Origin: Moraxella lacunata
GTDB lineage: Bacteria > Pseudomonadota > Gammaproteobacteria > Pseudomonadales > Moraxellaceae
Assembly: GCF_900453205.1 (NCBI RefSeq)
Contig: NZ_UGQU01000002.1
Coordinates: 124,001 to 188,000 of the forward strand
Direction: 5' to 3'
DNA length: 64,000 bases
Positions 1-9,000 of the stretch are shown here, piece by piece (position 1 is the stretch's first letter; each line of letters opens with the position of its first letter). The position numbers were made by a program, and so were the translations under genes. Under the pieces are notes generated by a model that ran no database searches, had not been told where the DNA came from, and saw only the letters and a list, made by a program, of their open reading frames with translations.

Positions 1-1006
1 GCCCCATCTTTTGCCCTGCCAACAGACGTGCCATGGCGTTGGCGTTGGTACGACAAAGAATGGCATCTTTTTGTCCATTTGCCAGCAGGCGTGCGGTCAT
101 CGAATGTTTGGCAGGGTTGCCTTTTAGAGGGATTTCTTCTTGTAATGCCTTTAAAAAAATATTGGCAACTTTGGCAATCTCATCACCAAAGCGAAACGAC
201 TGCGTGAGTAGCGTGGCAGGATACGGCAAGCGTTTCATGGCATTGGTCGCCCCCCGCCATTCATAAATCTGCTGATGAGCATCCCCGACATAAATGGTCT
301 GCTTATTTTGTTGTAATAACGCCCCCATCATGAGCGGGTCGGCATCTTGGGCTTCGTCAAACAGGATGAAGTCGGCAGGAATGATGGGATTTGAGAGCGT
401 CCACAGTTTTAGATAGACATCATGCCCTATCCCTGCTTGATGGCGGGGGTCGATAGACGACAGCCAGCGATATTCAAAGGCAGGATAGAGTAGCTCTTGC
501 AAGCGCACCTTGTCAGCATCCGATAGCCAAGACGGGGGCGTGATGTGGCGTGGGGCAGGATAGGCAGATGACGTCTTACAAAACGTAATGATGGCTTCGC
601 TTATGATATTGGCAAGTTTGACAGGGGTCAGCACCACGGATTTTTTGACCCCGTCAAAACTTCGCTCCACTTCGATGGCACTCAAGCCAAGCTCCGTTGC
701 CAGTCTAGCAGGGGTCAGCCGTGGCAGGCTCACTTTGGCGGTAATGCCCCGTGGCACATGGCGATAGGCAAGTGAGTGAAAGGTTTGGCATTTGACATTG
801 GGGGGAAATTTGCCTTGGGCTTCACTGGCGATGGACTTATTAAATGCCAAATACAGCCCACGCCCACGCCCACGCAAATTCTCGCTGATGAGTTTGAGTG
901 TCGTGGTCTTGCCTGCCCCTGCATACGCCACGATTTTAAAGGAATCGCCTGTCATCGCCATATTTAGGGCGGATAATTGCTCATCGGTGGGGGCGTATGC
1001 GGTCAT
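1..1006 (-). CDS. UvrD/Rep-family ATP-dependent DNA helicase, 3' end outside the window
   Basis: Superfamily 1 helicase that would unwind DNA by ATP hydrolysis. About 335 codons are visible, from ATG at 1006 to the window edge, with no stop. Seen: a Walker A motif AYAGAGKTT at residues 27-35, a Walker B/motif II LFDEAQD near residue 217, a GDAHQQIYEWRGA motif III after it, a TQSFRF stretch and AILCRTNA (motif IV-like). All are typical of the UvrD/Rep/RecB motor core. The missing C-terminal part would hold motifs V and VI. The N-terminus starts almost directly at the Q-motif region, as in short single-polypeptide UvrD-like helicases rather than UvrD itself. A promoter with an extended -10 lies just upstream. 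The exact subfamily cannot be named from the partial sequence. Confidence 0.88.
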   Translation of the reverse strand, partial: MTAYAPTDEQLSALNMAMTGDSFKIVAYAGAGKTTTLKLISENLRGRGRGLYLAFNKSIASEAQGKFPPNVKCQTFHSLAYRHVPRGITAKVSLPRLTPARLATELGLSAIEVERSFDGVKKSVVLTPVKLANIISEAIITFCKTSSAYPAPRHITPPSWLSDADKVRLQELLYPAFEYRWLSSIDPRHQAGIGHDVYLKLWTLSNPIIPADFILFDEAQDADPLMMGALLQQNKQTIYVGDAHQQIYEWRGATNAMKRLPYPATLLTQSFRFGDEIAKVANIFLKALQEEIPLKGNPAKHSMTARLLANGQKDAILCRTNANAMARLLAGQKMG

Positions 1007-1032
1007 GGCGGTCGGTCTGGATAAAACGTGGT

Positions 1033-1061
1033 ATTATAGCAAATTTTGCCTGCATTGTCGG
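1033..1061 (-). promoter_or_regulatory. Promoter of the UvrD-like helicase
   Basis: On the minus strand there is an extended -10, TGCTATAAT (hexamer at 1033-1038), and a -35-like CCGACA at 1056-1061 with a 17-nt spacer. It ends 26 nt before the helicase ATG. The assignment rests on sequence match only. Confidence 0.5.
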
Positions 1062-1077
1062 TAGTTTTGGCAATAAT

Positions 1078-1099
1078 AAACCGCCCTTTTTGGCGGTTT
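1078..1099 (-). terminator. Hairpin terminator after accA
   Basis: Perfect 8-bp stem AAACCGCC/GGCGGTTT with a 6-nt loop, 14 nt beyond the accA stop. It is followed on the minus strand by a T-rich but not pure U tract (TTATTATT). Confidence 0.6.
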
Positions 1100-1113
1100 G
1101 TCTGACATCACAA

Positions 1114-1923
1114 TCACAGCGAAATCTTAGAATTAAATCTCATAAGACGCTCGTACCGCCCAGCGAGCAACTCATTTTTGCCCAGCATTTCAAGCTCGTT
1201 TAATTGCTCGTTTAACAAATTTTTCAAATTTGTCATCACCACATCAGGCTCAATGTGTCCGCCTTGCCCTTCGTCCACAACTTCGTCAATGAGTCCTAAC
1301 TGGTGCAAATTATTTGCCGACAGTTTCAACGCTTCGGACGCATCAGGGGCTTTTTCGGCGGTTTTCCATAGAATAGACGCACAGCCTTCGGGGGAGATGA
1401 CCGAATAAATGCTGTTTTGGAGCATATTGACCTTATCCGCCACACCGATTGCCAACGCTCCGCCCGAACCGCCTTCGCCGATGACGGTAGCGATGATTGG
1501 GGTGTTAAGACTGCTAAATACCGCAATGGCACGGGCAATGGCTTCTGCCTGCCCACGCTCTTCTGCTCCCACACCAGGGTACGCCCCTGGGGTGTCAATG
1601 AAGGTCAAAACAGGCAAGCCAAAGCGTTCCGCCATCTGCACAAGGCGAATGACCTTGCGGTAACCTTCGGGGCTTGCCATACCAAAATTGTGGGTAATCC
1701 GCTCACGAGTAGAGCGCCCACGGTGCTGACCGATGACCATGACAGGCTTGCCGTCAAAACGAGCAAGACCGCCCAAAATCGCACGGTCGTCTGCAAATGC
1801 ACGGTCGCCATGCAACTCATCAAATTCAGTAAATAGCGTCTTGACATAATCCAAAAACAGCGGACGGTCGGCATGGCGGGCAAGTTTGACACTTTCCCAA
1901 ACTTGGCTAACAGCTTGGCTCAT
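1114..1923 (-). CDS. accA: Acetyl-CoA carboxylase carboxyltransferase subunit alpha
   Basis: Subunit of the carboxyltransferase half of acetyl-CoA carboxylase. With AccD it moves the carboxyl group from biotin on AccB to acetyl-CoA, the first committed step of fatty acid synthesis in the cytoplasm. The protein has 269 residues. The crotonase-fold core is clear: [56 protein letters not shown], and [17 protein letters not shown] (the oxyanion-hole glycines). It is about 50 residues shorter than the E. coli protein because the N-terminal helical extension is reduced; from memory this is also the case in Acinetobacter. It stands alone, with accD not adjacent. The start [17 protein letters not shown] is preceded by an AAGGAAAAACC ribosome site. 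Confidence 0.96.
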   Translation of the reverse strand: MSQAVSQVWESVKLARHADRPLFLDYVKTLFTEFDELHGDRAFADDRAILGGLARFDGKPVMVIGQHRGRSTRERITHNFGMASPEGYRKVIRLVQMAERFGLPVLTFIDTPGAYPGVGAEERGQAEAIARAIAVFSSLNTPIIATVIGEGGSGGALAIGVADKVNMLQNSIYSVISPEGCASILWKTAEKAPDASEALKLSANNLHQLGLIDEVVDEGQGGHIEPDVVMTNLKNLLNEQLNELEMLGKNELLAGRYERLMRFNSKISL

Positions 1924-1996
1924 AGGTTTTTCCTTATAATCTATACAAATGTAAACTTAAATAGTTTAGCATATTTTTTGGCGTTTGGGAAATGGT

Positions 1997-2689
1997 TTAG
2001 GGGTCGTCCCACGCTCGCCCATTGGTGTAGTTTTTCTTAACAAAAGGGAAATGGCTGGCGACTCGGTCTTGTTGGAGCATTTTTACCATATTACTAATTA
2101 TCCAGACGCAACTTTTGAGACTTTCGGGAATGTATTTTTCATTTTGATGTTCAAAATAAAAAGTCGCCCCCATTTCATTGGAGCCAATTGTATAAACAAA
2201 AAACCGCCAAAATGGTCTTTTGTAATGAATGTGCAATTTGCTACCGCCTGATAAATCAAACGCATACATTGTTGCGATATTGTCAATCGGTATCGCAACA
2301 AGCTCTTTGCCAAACCTATTGTACACACGCACGTCCTGATGAGTGATAGCGATAAAAGGGGTAATTTTTGGCAGATTTTTGATTTCTTTTAATGTGTTTT
2401 CTTTTTGGCGTTTTTGAAAAAACACAGTTCCAGTCATTGTCACTGTTATAATTAACCAAAAACGCCCAACCGCTATTAAATCATCTGGTGTCGCACCACC
2501 AATAAACGACCATGCTATTGGCATTATCATCATTATCATAAAGAAACCATAAATCCGCCAAGCATTTTGAAAAACTCTGCCATATTGCTCGACAAGTTGC
2601 TCTTTGTCGACATTCTCACGCATGATGACAAATGGTAAGGGAATACTCATACGGCTTGGAATGTCATCATTGCTCTTGTGTGCGGTCAT
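1997..2689 (-). CDS. Hypothetical membrane protein with two transmembrane helices (YcxB-like C-terminal region possible)
   Basis: A 230-residue protein. After about 45 polar residues come two hydrophobic helices (about residues 46-63 and 73-91), then a cytoplasmic domain with the pattern FIAITHQDVRVYNRFGKELVAIPIDNIATMYAFD. That pattern recalls YcxB-type or PH-like domains, in which a short beta-rich domain follows a membrane hairpin. No catalytic motif is visible and I would not assign a function. It starts 4 bp after the ppx stop on the same strand, so the two are probably cotranscribed. The C-terminus KKNYTNGRAWDDP is polar. Confidence 0.65.
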   Translation of the reverse strand: MTAHKSNDDIPSRMSIPLPFVIMRENVDKEQLVEQYGRVFQNAWRIYGFFMIMMIMPIAWSFIGGATPDDLIAVGRFWLIITVTMTGTVFFQKRQKENTLKEIKNLPKITPFIAITHQDVRVYNRFGKELVAIPIDNIATMYAFDLSGGSKLHIHYKRPFWRFFVYTIGSNEMGATFYFEHQNEKYIPESLKSCVWIISNMVKMLQQDRVASHFPFVKKNYTNGRAWDDP

Positions 2690-2693
2690 GGAT

Positions 2694-4247
2694 TTACCCC
2701 ACCACCGACAATTTCACCCCCCATTTGGCAAATTGGGCAATGTCATTATTTAGTTCATTAACGATAAGCTCTTTGTGCAAGCCGTCCCCTAGCGTGATTT
2801 TCCAGTGGTCTTTGTCTTTGCCAATGGATAAATAAATGGGGGCGGATTTTATGGTGCGTGAGTGGTTAGCGGTAACGGCAAGGCGTAAAATCAGGCACAG
2901 ATAGGCAAGTTTGCGACCGCCTAGGTTTTCAATAATATCTAGGTTTTCGGATTTGAGTTTTCGTCTGTGGTTTAGGGCAATCTGAGCCATGCTCGCCTGC
3001 CCTGTCTGGGCAAATCCTGCAATGTCCGAAAATTCAAGCAAATACGCACTATGACGCTGATAGTTGCTATGACCCACGGCAAGCCCAATCTCATGCAAAT
3101 TGGATGCACGGCGGAGCAAGTCCCTGTCTTCATCATCAAAGCCCAAATCCGCCTTGACCATATCAAACAGTCGCCCACAGGTCGTCATGACACGCCCCGC
3201 CTGCTTAAAATCCACCGAATACCGCTCGGCAAGGGCGGACACCGAACGGTCTCGCACGTCTTCATTGTCAAGTCGCCCCAGCATGTCATACATCACGCCT
3301 TCACGCAACGCCCCGTCCGAATAATAAAGCTCTTTAATATCAAGCGTTTGCATGATTGCCAACAGCTCCGCCACTCCTGCTGGGAATACCGCTTGGCGAT
3401 GAGCTTTTACCCCTTCAAAGGTGATTTTGTCAATATTACCAAGTTTGATAAGGTGTTTTTTTAATTTTATCATGCCGTCCAGCGTGATGACATCTTTGGC
3501 AAATCCCAGCTCTTCTAGCACAAGTTTACACGCCTTTGCTGTGCCAGATGACGCGATGGCATTGTCCCAGCCTGTTTTTTTGTAACGTTTGGCGATACTT
3601 AACAGCTCGGTTTGGGTTGCCGTCATCGCCCCGTCAAACGCACGCTCGCTGATACGTCCGTCTGCAAAAAATTTACGAGTAAAAGACACACAGCCCATTT
3701 GCAAACTTTCCATTTCAATGGGTTCAAAGCCTTGCCCGATGATAAATTCGGTACTGCCCCCACCGATGTCAATCACAAGGCGTTTGTCGGTGCTGGCGTT
3801 GGAGTGCGACACGCCAAGATAGATAAGGCGAGCTTCTTCACGCCCTGCGATGACTTCAATGGGCTTTGGCAAAAAAGCATTGGCACGGCGGATAAATTCT
3901 TGGGCGTTCACCGCCTTTCTTAGGGCGTTGGTTGCCACCACCCTTAGGCGGTCGGGGCTGATTTCGCTAACATGGGGTAAAAAGCGTTTTAGGCAGTCAA
4001 TGCCACGCTCCATGGCTTCCTCAGATAGGACGTTGTTTTCGTCAAGCCCTGCCCCTAATTGCACTTTTTCAGAAATGCTGGCGATACGGCGCACCTCCCC
4101 GTGGTCAAGCCGAGCGATTGCCAAATGAAAACTGTTCGACCCCAAATCAATCGCCCCCAACAGCTCATCACGAGATAGTCCTGTGTCAGAAATGGATTTG
4201 GCAATGGCTTCATGGCGGGCGGTCGTGTCTATCATTACAGGTTTCAT
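2694..4247 (-). CDS. ppx: Exopolyphosphatase / pppGpp phosphohydrolase family protein (Ppx/GppA)
   Basis: Splits phosphate off inorganic polyphosphate or converts pppGpp to ppGpp; the two activities cannot be told apart from sequence alone. The protein has 517 residues, normal for the family. It has the sugar-kinase/actin-like ATPase fold motifs GAIDLGSNSFHLAIAR (about residues 31-46, phosphate 1), VIDIGGGSTEFIIG (about 155-168, phosphate 2) and SSGTAKACK. The C-terminal half looks like the HD-type domain of Ppx (ASNLHEIGLAVGHSNYQRHSAYLL). Here it stands alone, not next to ppk. The first ~25 residues (MKPVMIDTTARHEAIAKSIS) are a short extension. Confidence 0.9.
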   Translation of the reverse strand: MKPVMIDTTARHEAIAKSISDTGLSRDELLGAIDLGSNSFHLAIARLDHGEVRRIASISEKVQLGAGLDENNVLSEEAMERGIDCLKRFLPHVSEISPDRLRVVATNALRKAVNAQEFIRRANAFLPKPIEVIAGREEARLIYLGVSHSNASTDKRLVIDIGGGSTEFIIGQGFEPIEMESLQMGCVSFTRKFFADGRISERAFDGAMTATQTELLSIAKRYKKTGWDNAIASSGTAKACKLVLEELGFAKDVITLDGMIKLKKHLIKLGNIDKITFEGVKAHRQAVFPAGVAELLAIMQTLDIKELYYSDGALREGVMYDMLGRLDNEDVRDRSVSALAERYSVDFKQAGRVMTTCGRLFDMVKADLGFDDEDRDLLRRASNLHEIGLAVGHSNYQRHSAYLLEFSDIAGFAQTGQASMAQIALNHRRKLKSENLDIIENLGGRKLAYLCLILRLAVTANHSRTIKSAPIYLSIGKDKDHWKITLGDGLHKELIVNELNNDIAQFAKWGVKLSVVG

Positions 4248-4577
4248 GGCGGTTTTTCCAAAAAATATAAATGACTACTGTAAAATAAAATTGGCAAATT
4301 GTCTAGGGCTTTTTGGGGAAATTGGGTTGATTTGGGGAAGCGTTCTGTGTTTGTCTGTCGTAATGATAAGGTGCGTATTACGCACCAATATTTTTTTAAG
4401 CCTTTGCTAATTGATGATAATTTTGGATGGATTTGTAGGAGCAAATTGCAATTTTTCCCTACCAATTTATCCAAAAAACTTACCCATTAACAATGCCTAA
4501 AAACATAGTGGTGCGTGGTATACACCTTACTTACTCTTAACCAGCTCTTAACCCATGTTAAATAATCGCACACAATC
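4248..4577. other. Intergenic region between ppx and the end of rluC
   Basis: 330 bases with no credible gene; short open frames here lack ribosome sites and family features. It contains the promoter side of ppx and the 17-bp palindrome GGTGCGTATTACGCACC at 4371-4387, which recurs in variant form near 13722. A half-similar GGTGCGTGGTATACACC lies near 4511. These look like short dispersed repeats or terminator stems. Confidence 0.5.
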
Positions 4578-5558
4578 CTAAACCCCATCCCCCACAAACC
4601 CCCTCATATCATCAGGCATATCCACTTCAAACACCTGCACACCATCATCGCTCGGCACAGCAATCCGCCATGCGTGCAGACACAGCCGTTTTATGCCTTT
4701 TTGGGTCGCAAGGCTTGCTTGCGTGGGCGATTGGTATTTGTCATCGCCAAGCAAGGCATGACCGATACTTGCCATATGCACACGGATTTGGTGCGTGCGT
4801 CCTGTCAAGGGACTTGCCTTGACAAGGCTTACCGCCATGCCGTCCATCTCAAAAGTCGCCAGCACCTCTATCACAGTCTGGGACGGTTTGCCGTCTTTGT
4901 CCACCTTGACCCGTCTTTCGCCATTTTTTAGGGTGTATTTAAGGAGTGGTTTGTCTATTTTTTGACCGCTCTTGACCGTGCCATGCACCACGCACAGATA
5001 GTCTTTTTGTATGGTTTTTTCTCTAAAATGGGCTTGTAAGTCTTTTAAGGTACTGCGTTTTTTGGCGATAAGCAGTAGCCCTGACGTGTCTTTGTCAATC
5101 CTATGGATAAGTTCTAAATATTTTTTGCCCGTTGCCACTCGCATGGCTTCAATCACCCCAAAACTCTCGCCACTTCCGCCATGCACCGCCAAGCCGTGCG
5201 GTTTGTTTAGCACAATCAAGCCGTCATTTTCAAACACCACTCGTCCAAGCAAGCCTTTGGCAAAGTCGTCTGACACCACAGGTTCATCACGCACCGATAG
5301 GCGAATGGGAGCGACACGCACGACATCGCCTGTACTAATGCGGTCATGGGGCTTACAGCGTTTTTTATTGATGCGGATTTCATCGTCTCTGATGAGCTTA
5401 TATAGGTGCGAGCGGGGCAAGCCTTTTAGGCGAGCGAGCAAAAAATTATCAATGCGTTGTCCGTCTTGGCTTTCAGTTACGGTCAAAAAATTGACACGGC
5501 TAAAATCGCTAATCGCATCATCAGCCGATTGGGGCGTTTTGGGGGAATTTTGGATCAT
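4578..5558 (-). CDS. rluC: 23S rRNA pseudouridine synthase RluC
   Basis: Makes pseudouridines in 23S rRNA (positions 955, 2504 and 2580 in E. coli). The protein has 326 residues. There is an S4 RNA-binding domain at about 33-90 (QRIDNFLLARLKGLPRSHLYKLI, then KPHDRISTGDVVRV). The catalytic RluA-family motif HRIDKDTSG is at 152-160, with Asp155 as the nucleophile, followed by GRTHQIRVHMASIGHALLGD near the C-terminus. It is divergent from rne with 519 bp between the ATGs, an arrangement also found in E. coli, and this supports RluC over RluD or RluA. The N-terminal ~30 residues are a nonconserved extension. Confidence 0.93.
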   Translation of the reverse strand: MIQNSPKTPQSADDAISDFSRVNFLTVTESQDGQRIDNFLLARLKGLPRSHLYKLIRDDEIRINKKRCKPHDRISTGDVVRVAPIRLSVRDEPVVSDDFAKGLLGRVVFENDGLIVLNKPHGLAVHGGSGESFGVIEAMRVATGKKYLELIHRIDKDTSGLLLIAKKRSTLKDLQAHFREKTIQKDYLCVVHGTVKSGQKIDKPLLKYTLKNGERRVKVDKDGKPSQTVIEVLATFEMDGMAVSLVKASPLTGRTHQIRVHMASIGHALLGDDKYQSPTQASLATQKGIKRLCLHAWRIAVPSDDGVQVFEVDMPDDMRGFVGDGV

Positions 5559-6077
5559 ATTGTTAAATTTTTAAAATTTTGATAGGAAAATTTGGGTAAA
5601 TCTGATATAGTTTAGCACGTTACCAAATAAAGTGATGACAAAAGTGAAATTTTTGCCAAAAATGGCGTATTGATTAAAAATACCAAACATAATCTTGGTA
5701 TTGATTATTTATATTCATCACAGGTAGCCCACCCAATTTTTTTATTTTGCACATCAAGGTGCGTAAGATTTTTTGCCAAACACACACAAAAACACAAGAC
5801 AAACACTGTTTTTGTAGAATCCGCTGTTTGGTCTCATCGGTGCAAGCGATGACTGTATGATAAGGGTTATTCCCAACCAATTTTTAGGCGTTGAACTGAT
5901 TTGGTAATGATTTACCAAATGGGTTTTTAGTTTTGTAGATTTTTATTGTAAAAAGCCAAAACATGGGTGCTTATGTACCCGATTTTTGCAAACCTAACAC
6001 ACCATAAAGCCCAACCATTTGTCTAATAGGCAACGCCCTATCTTACCGCCTTGATGTTTACTTTTTTAAGGAACATC
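5559..6077. promoter_or_regulatory. rluC-rne divergent intergenic region with the likely long rne leader
   Basis: 519 bases with no credible gene. In E. coli the rne message has a leader of about 360 nt by which RNase E controls its own mRNA; a region of similar size lies here. The clearest structure is a perfect 9-bp hairpin ATTTGGTAA-TGAT-TTACCAAAT at 5899-5920, followed by GGGTTTTTAGTTTT on the plus strand, which looks like a stem plus U-tract. I could not place promoters confidently. Confidence 0.5.
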
Positions 6078-9000
6078 ATGAAACGCATTCTTATCAACGC
6101 CACCCACAACGAAGAAATTCGTGTGGCACTGTGCAAAGACCACCACCTTTACGATTTTGACCTAGAAAATCGCACTCGTGAACAAAAAAAAGCCAACATC
6201 TACAAGGGACATATCACCCGTGTTGAGCCGTCATTAGAAGCGGTATTTGTCGAATACGGCTCGGCTCGTCAGGGCTTTTTGCCCCTCAGAGAGATTGCCC
6301 CAGAATATCTCAAAGGCAACCCACGCACCGACAACATCAGAGACATCATCAAAGAAGGCGACAGCGTCATCGTTCAAGTCGAAAAAGAAGAACGTGGCAA
6401 CAAAGGGGCTGCCCTGTCCACCTACATTTCGCTCGCTGGGCGTTATCTGGTACTCATGCCTAACAACAGCAAGGCAGGCGGTATCAGCCGCCAAATCTCA
6501 GGTAAAGTCCGTGAAGAGATGAAACAAATCATCGCCAGTCTGTCCATACCCCGTGGCATGAGCGTGATTGTACGCACCGCAGGACTGGGTAAGGGCTTTG
6601 ATGACCTACAAAACGACCTAAACCACCTGCTAGAAGCATGGTCAGCCATCCAAGAGCAAAAACGCACTCGCCCCAGCCCCTGCCTTGTCCACCAAGAAGC
6701 AGGCGTGGTCACTCGTGCGGTGCGTGATTATCTGCGCGATGACATCGGTGAGGTATGGATTGACAGCGAGAACGCCTATAACGAAGCGGCGCATTTTATT
6801 GCGTCCGTCATGCCTACCCAGATGGGCAAACTACGTAAATACACCGATTATGAGCCACTATTTAGCCGTTTTGGGGTAGAGCGCCAGATTGAGACCGCTT
6901 ATCAGCGTGAAGTTCGCTTGCCATCTGGCGGCTCTATTGTCATTGACCAAACCGAAGCCATGGTGGCAATCGACATCAACTCCGCCAAGTCCACCAAAGG
7001 CTCAGACGTTGCCGAGACCGCTTATCACACCAACTTAGAAGCCGCCGATGAGATTGCCCGTCAGCTACGCCTAAGAGACATGGGCGGACTCATCGTCATT
7101 GACTTTATTGACATGAACGACCCACGCCACCAAAAGGACGTGGAAAAACGCTTGATTGATGCCACACGCTACGACCGTGCCAGAGTGCAGTTTGCCGAGA
7201 TTTCCAAATTTGGCTTGATGGAAATGAGTCGTCAAAGACTGCGTCCGTCCCTAGAAGAAGCCACAGGTTATCTATGCCCTCGTTGTCATGGCAACGGCAT
7301 GATACGGGATTTGCGTTCGCTTGCTCTGTCTATCATGCGTCAGATTGAGCAGATTGCCCTAAAAGAGCGTATGGGCGAGATTCAAGCCGAAGTGCCGACC
7401 GAGATTGCCGCCTTTTTGCTTAACGAAAAACGTGAAAGCCTTGTCTATTTAGAGCAAGACTCAGGCACACGCATTACCATTTTGCCCCATGCTCATCTAG
7501 AATCGCCCAATTTTAGCCTGCACTTCAACCCAGACGGCTTTGCCCCGTCAAGCTATGAGCGGATTGTTGATGTTGAAGAGCGTGAAAACATTGACCGTGG
7601 CTATGAAGTGAACTGGCAAACCAAAACCGATGAACCAACCACAGTGGCAAACCGTTGGCAAAAGGCAGATAATGCCACCGCCAAAAACAAAGACCAAAAA
7701 GGCGACAACAAACGAGACAAAATCCCCCAAGAGACCCCCAAACAGTCCCAAGAAGTCAAAGCCGTGGCATGGTTATCCAACTTGTTCGCTCCCAAACCAC
7801 AGGCACGCCTTGCTCACGCCCTAAATAACGAAGACGCCGCCGCTGCCATCGAATCTATCGTCAATGGCGGGGGCGTGAGCCTAGGTTCGTTTGGCACCCT
7901 AGCTCTACCCGAAAAAGAACACAAAGAAGCAAAAGCTGACGACAAAGCCCACGACAAGAGCAGTGACAAACATCATGACAAGACAGAACGCCCTGCTCGC
8001 TCTGAACGTGATGACAAATACAAGAAAAAGACCAAACGTGACCACAGCGACAGTGACAGTCAGAACAAGACCGACAAACGCGAAAACTATGATAAGGACA
8101 GAAACGAAAAAACCGACCGTCGCAGAAAAGAGCCAGACTATCCCAAGCGTGAGCCAAACTCTCAGCGTGAATCTCGTGGCGAAATGGTGCGTGGCGAGAC
8201 ACTAAGACCTGCCGACAAAGCAGACAAAGAAACAGATAAAAGCACAGACAAGGGCATGGACAAATCGGCAACCAAGCCCCAAGCCCATGAGCCAAAGCCA
8301 GAATCAAAACATGAGCCAAGAGCAGATAAGGATACTGATAAACCTGCCAAAGCTGACCGCACCGCACACAAATCTGCCAACCCTGATGAAGTGGTGCTAT
8401 ACATCAGCCCCATCATCGAGCCTGAGATGACAGGCGATGTGGTGCATGTCTCGCTAGACAACAGCAAACCCAAACCAAAACGCGCCAGAGCTGAAAAAGC
8501 CGAACCCGCCGATAAACCCAACAAAGACAGCGAAGTGGTAGACTTGGCGGTGCAAGCAGAAGCACGAGCAGAAGTGGTGACAGAAACCATCAATGTGGAT
8601 GATAATGTTACCACTCCTGTTACCACACCTGCCAATGATACAGGGGTAAATCAGAAAGAGCAAGCCACATCCGCCCAAGCAGATGAAGTAAGTGCTAATG
8701 CTCATGACATGGTACAACAAGCAGACATGCCAACCGCTGATGTCGTGAGTGCAGAACGCCTAACCACGCTCGCCCAAGAGATGAATAAGGCAATCAACGA
8801 CCCCCGAGTCGTGGCGGTCGCCCTGCGTGAGAAGCTTGGTCTGACCAAAGCACAGTCAGCCCCCACCACAACTCGCCCGACCATCACAGGCACGGCAGGC
8901 GAGTTCATCCAAAGCGTACTGGGCGACACCCTGCCCCAAGCATGGCGTGATGACTTTGTGGCACACTTTTTGCGTGCGGTAGACGCCATTCACGCTGACA

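Noticed and set aside
4244-4474. 76-codon minus-strand frame between ppx and rluC
   Set aside because: No ribosome site and a simple Lys/Asn/Leu-rich composition typical of noncoding AT-rich DNA. It also overlaps the ppx start.
8162-8635. Long reverse-strand frames inside rne (also 7861-8367, 8702-8989 and 9320-9598)
   Set aside because: They are mirror frames of the low-complexity rne tail, giving Ser/Leu/Cys-rich products without start signals. The plus-strand RNase E explains the region.
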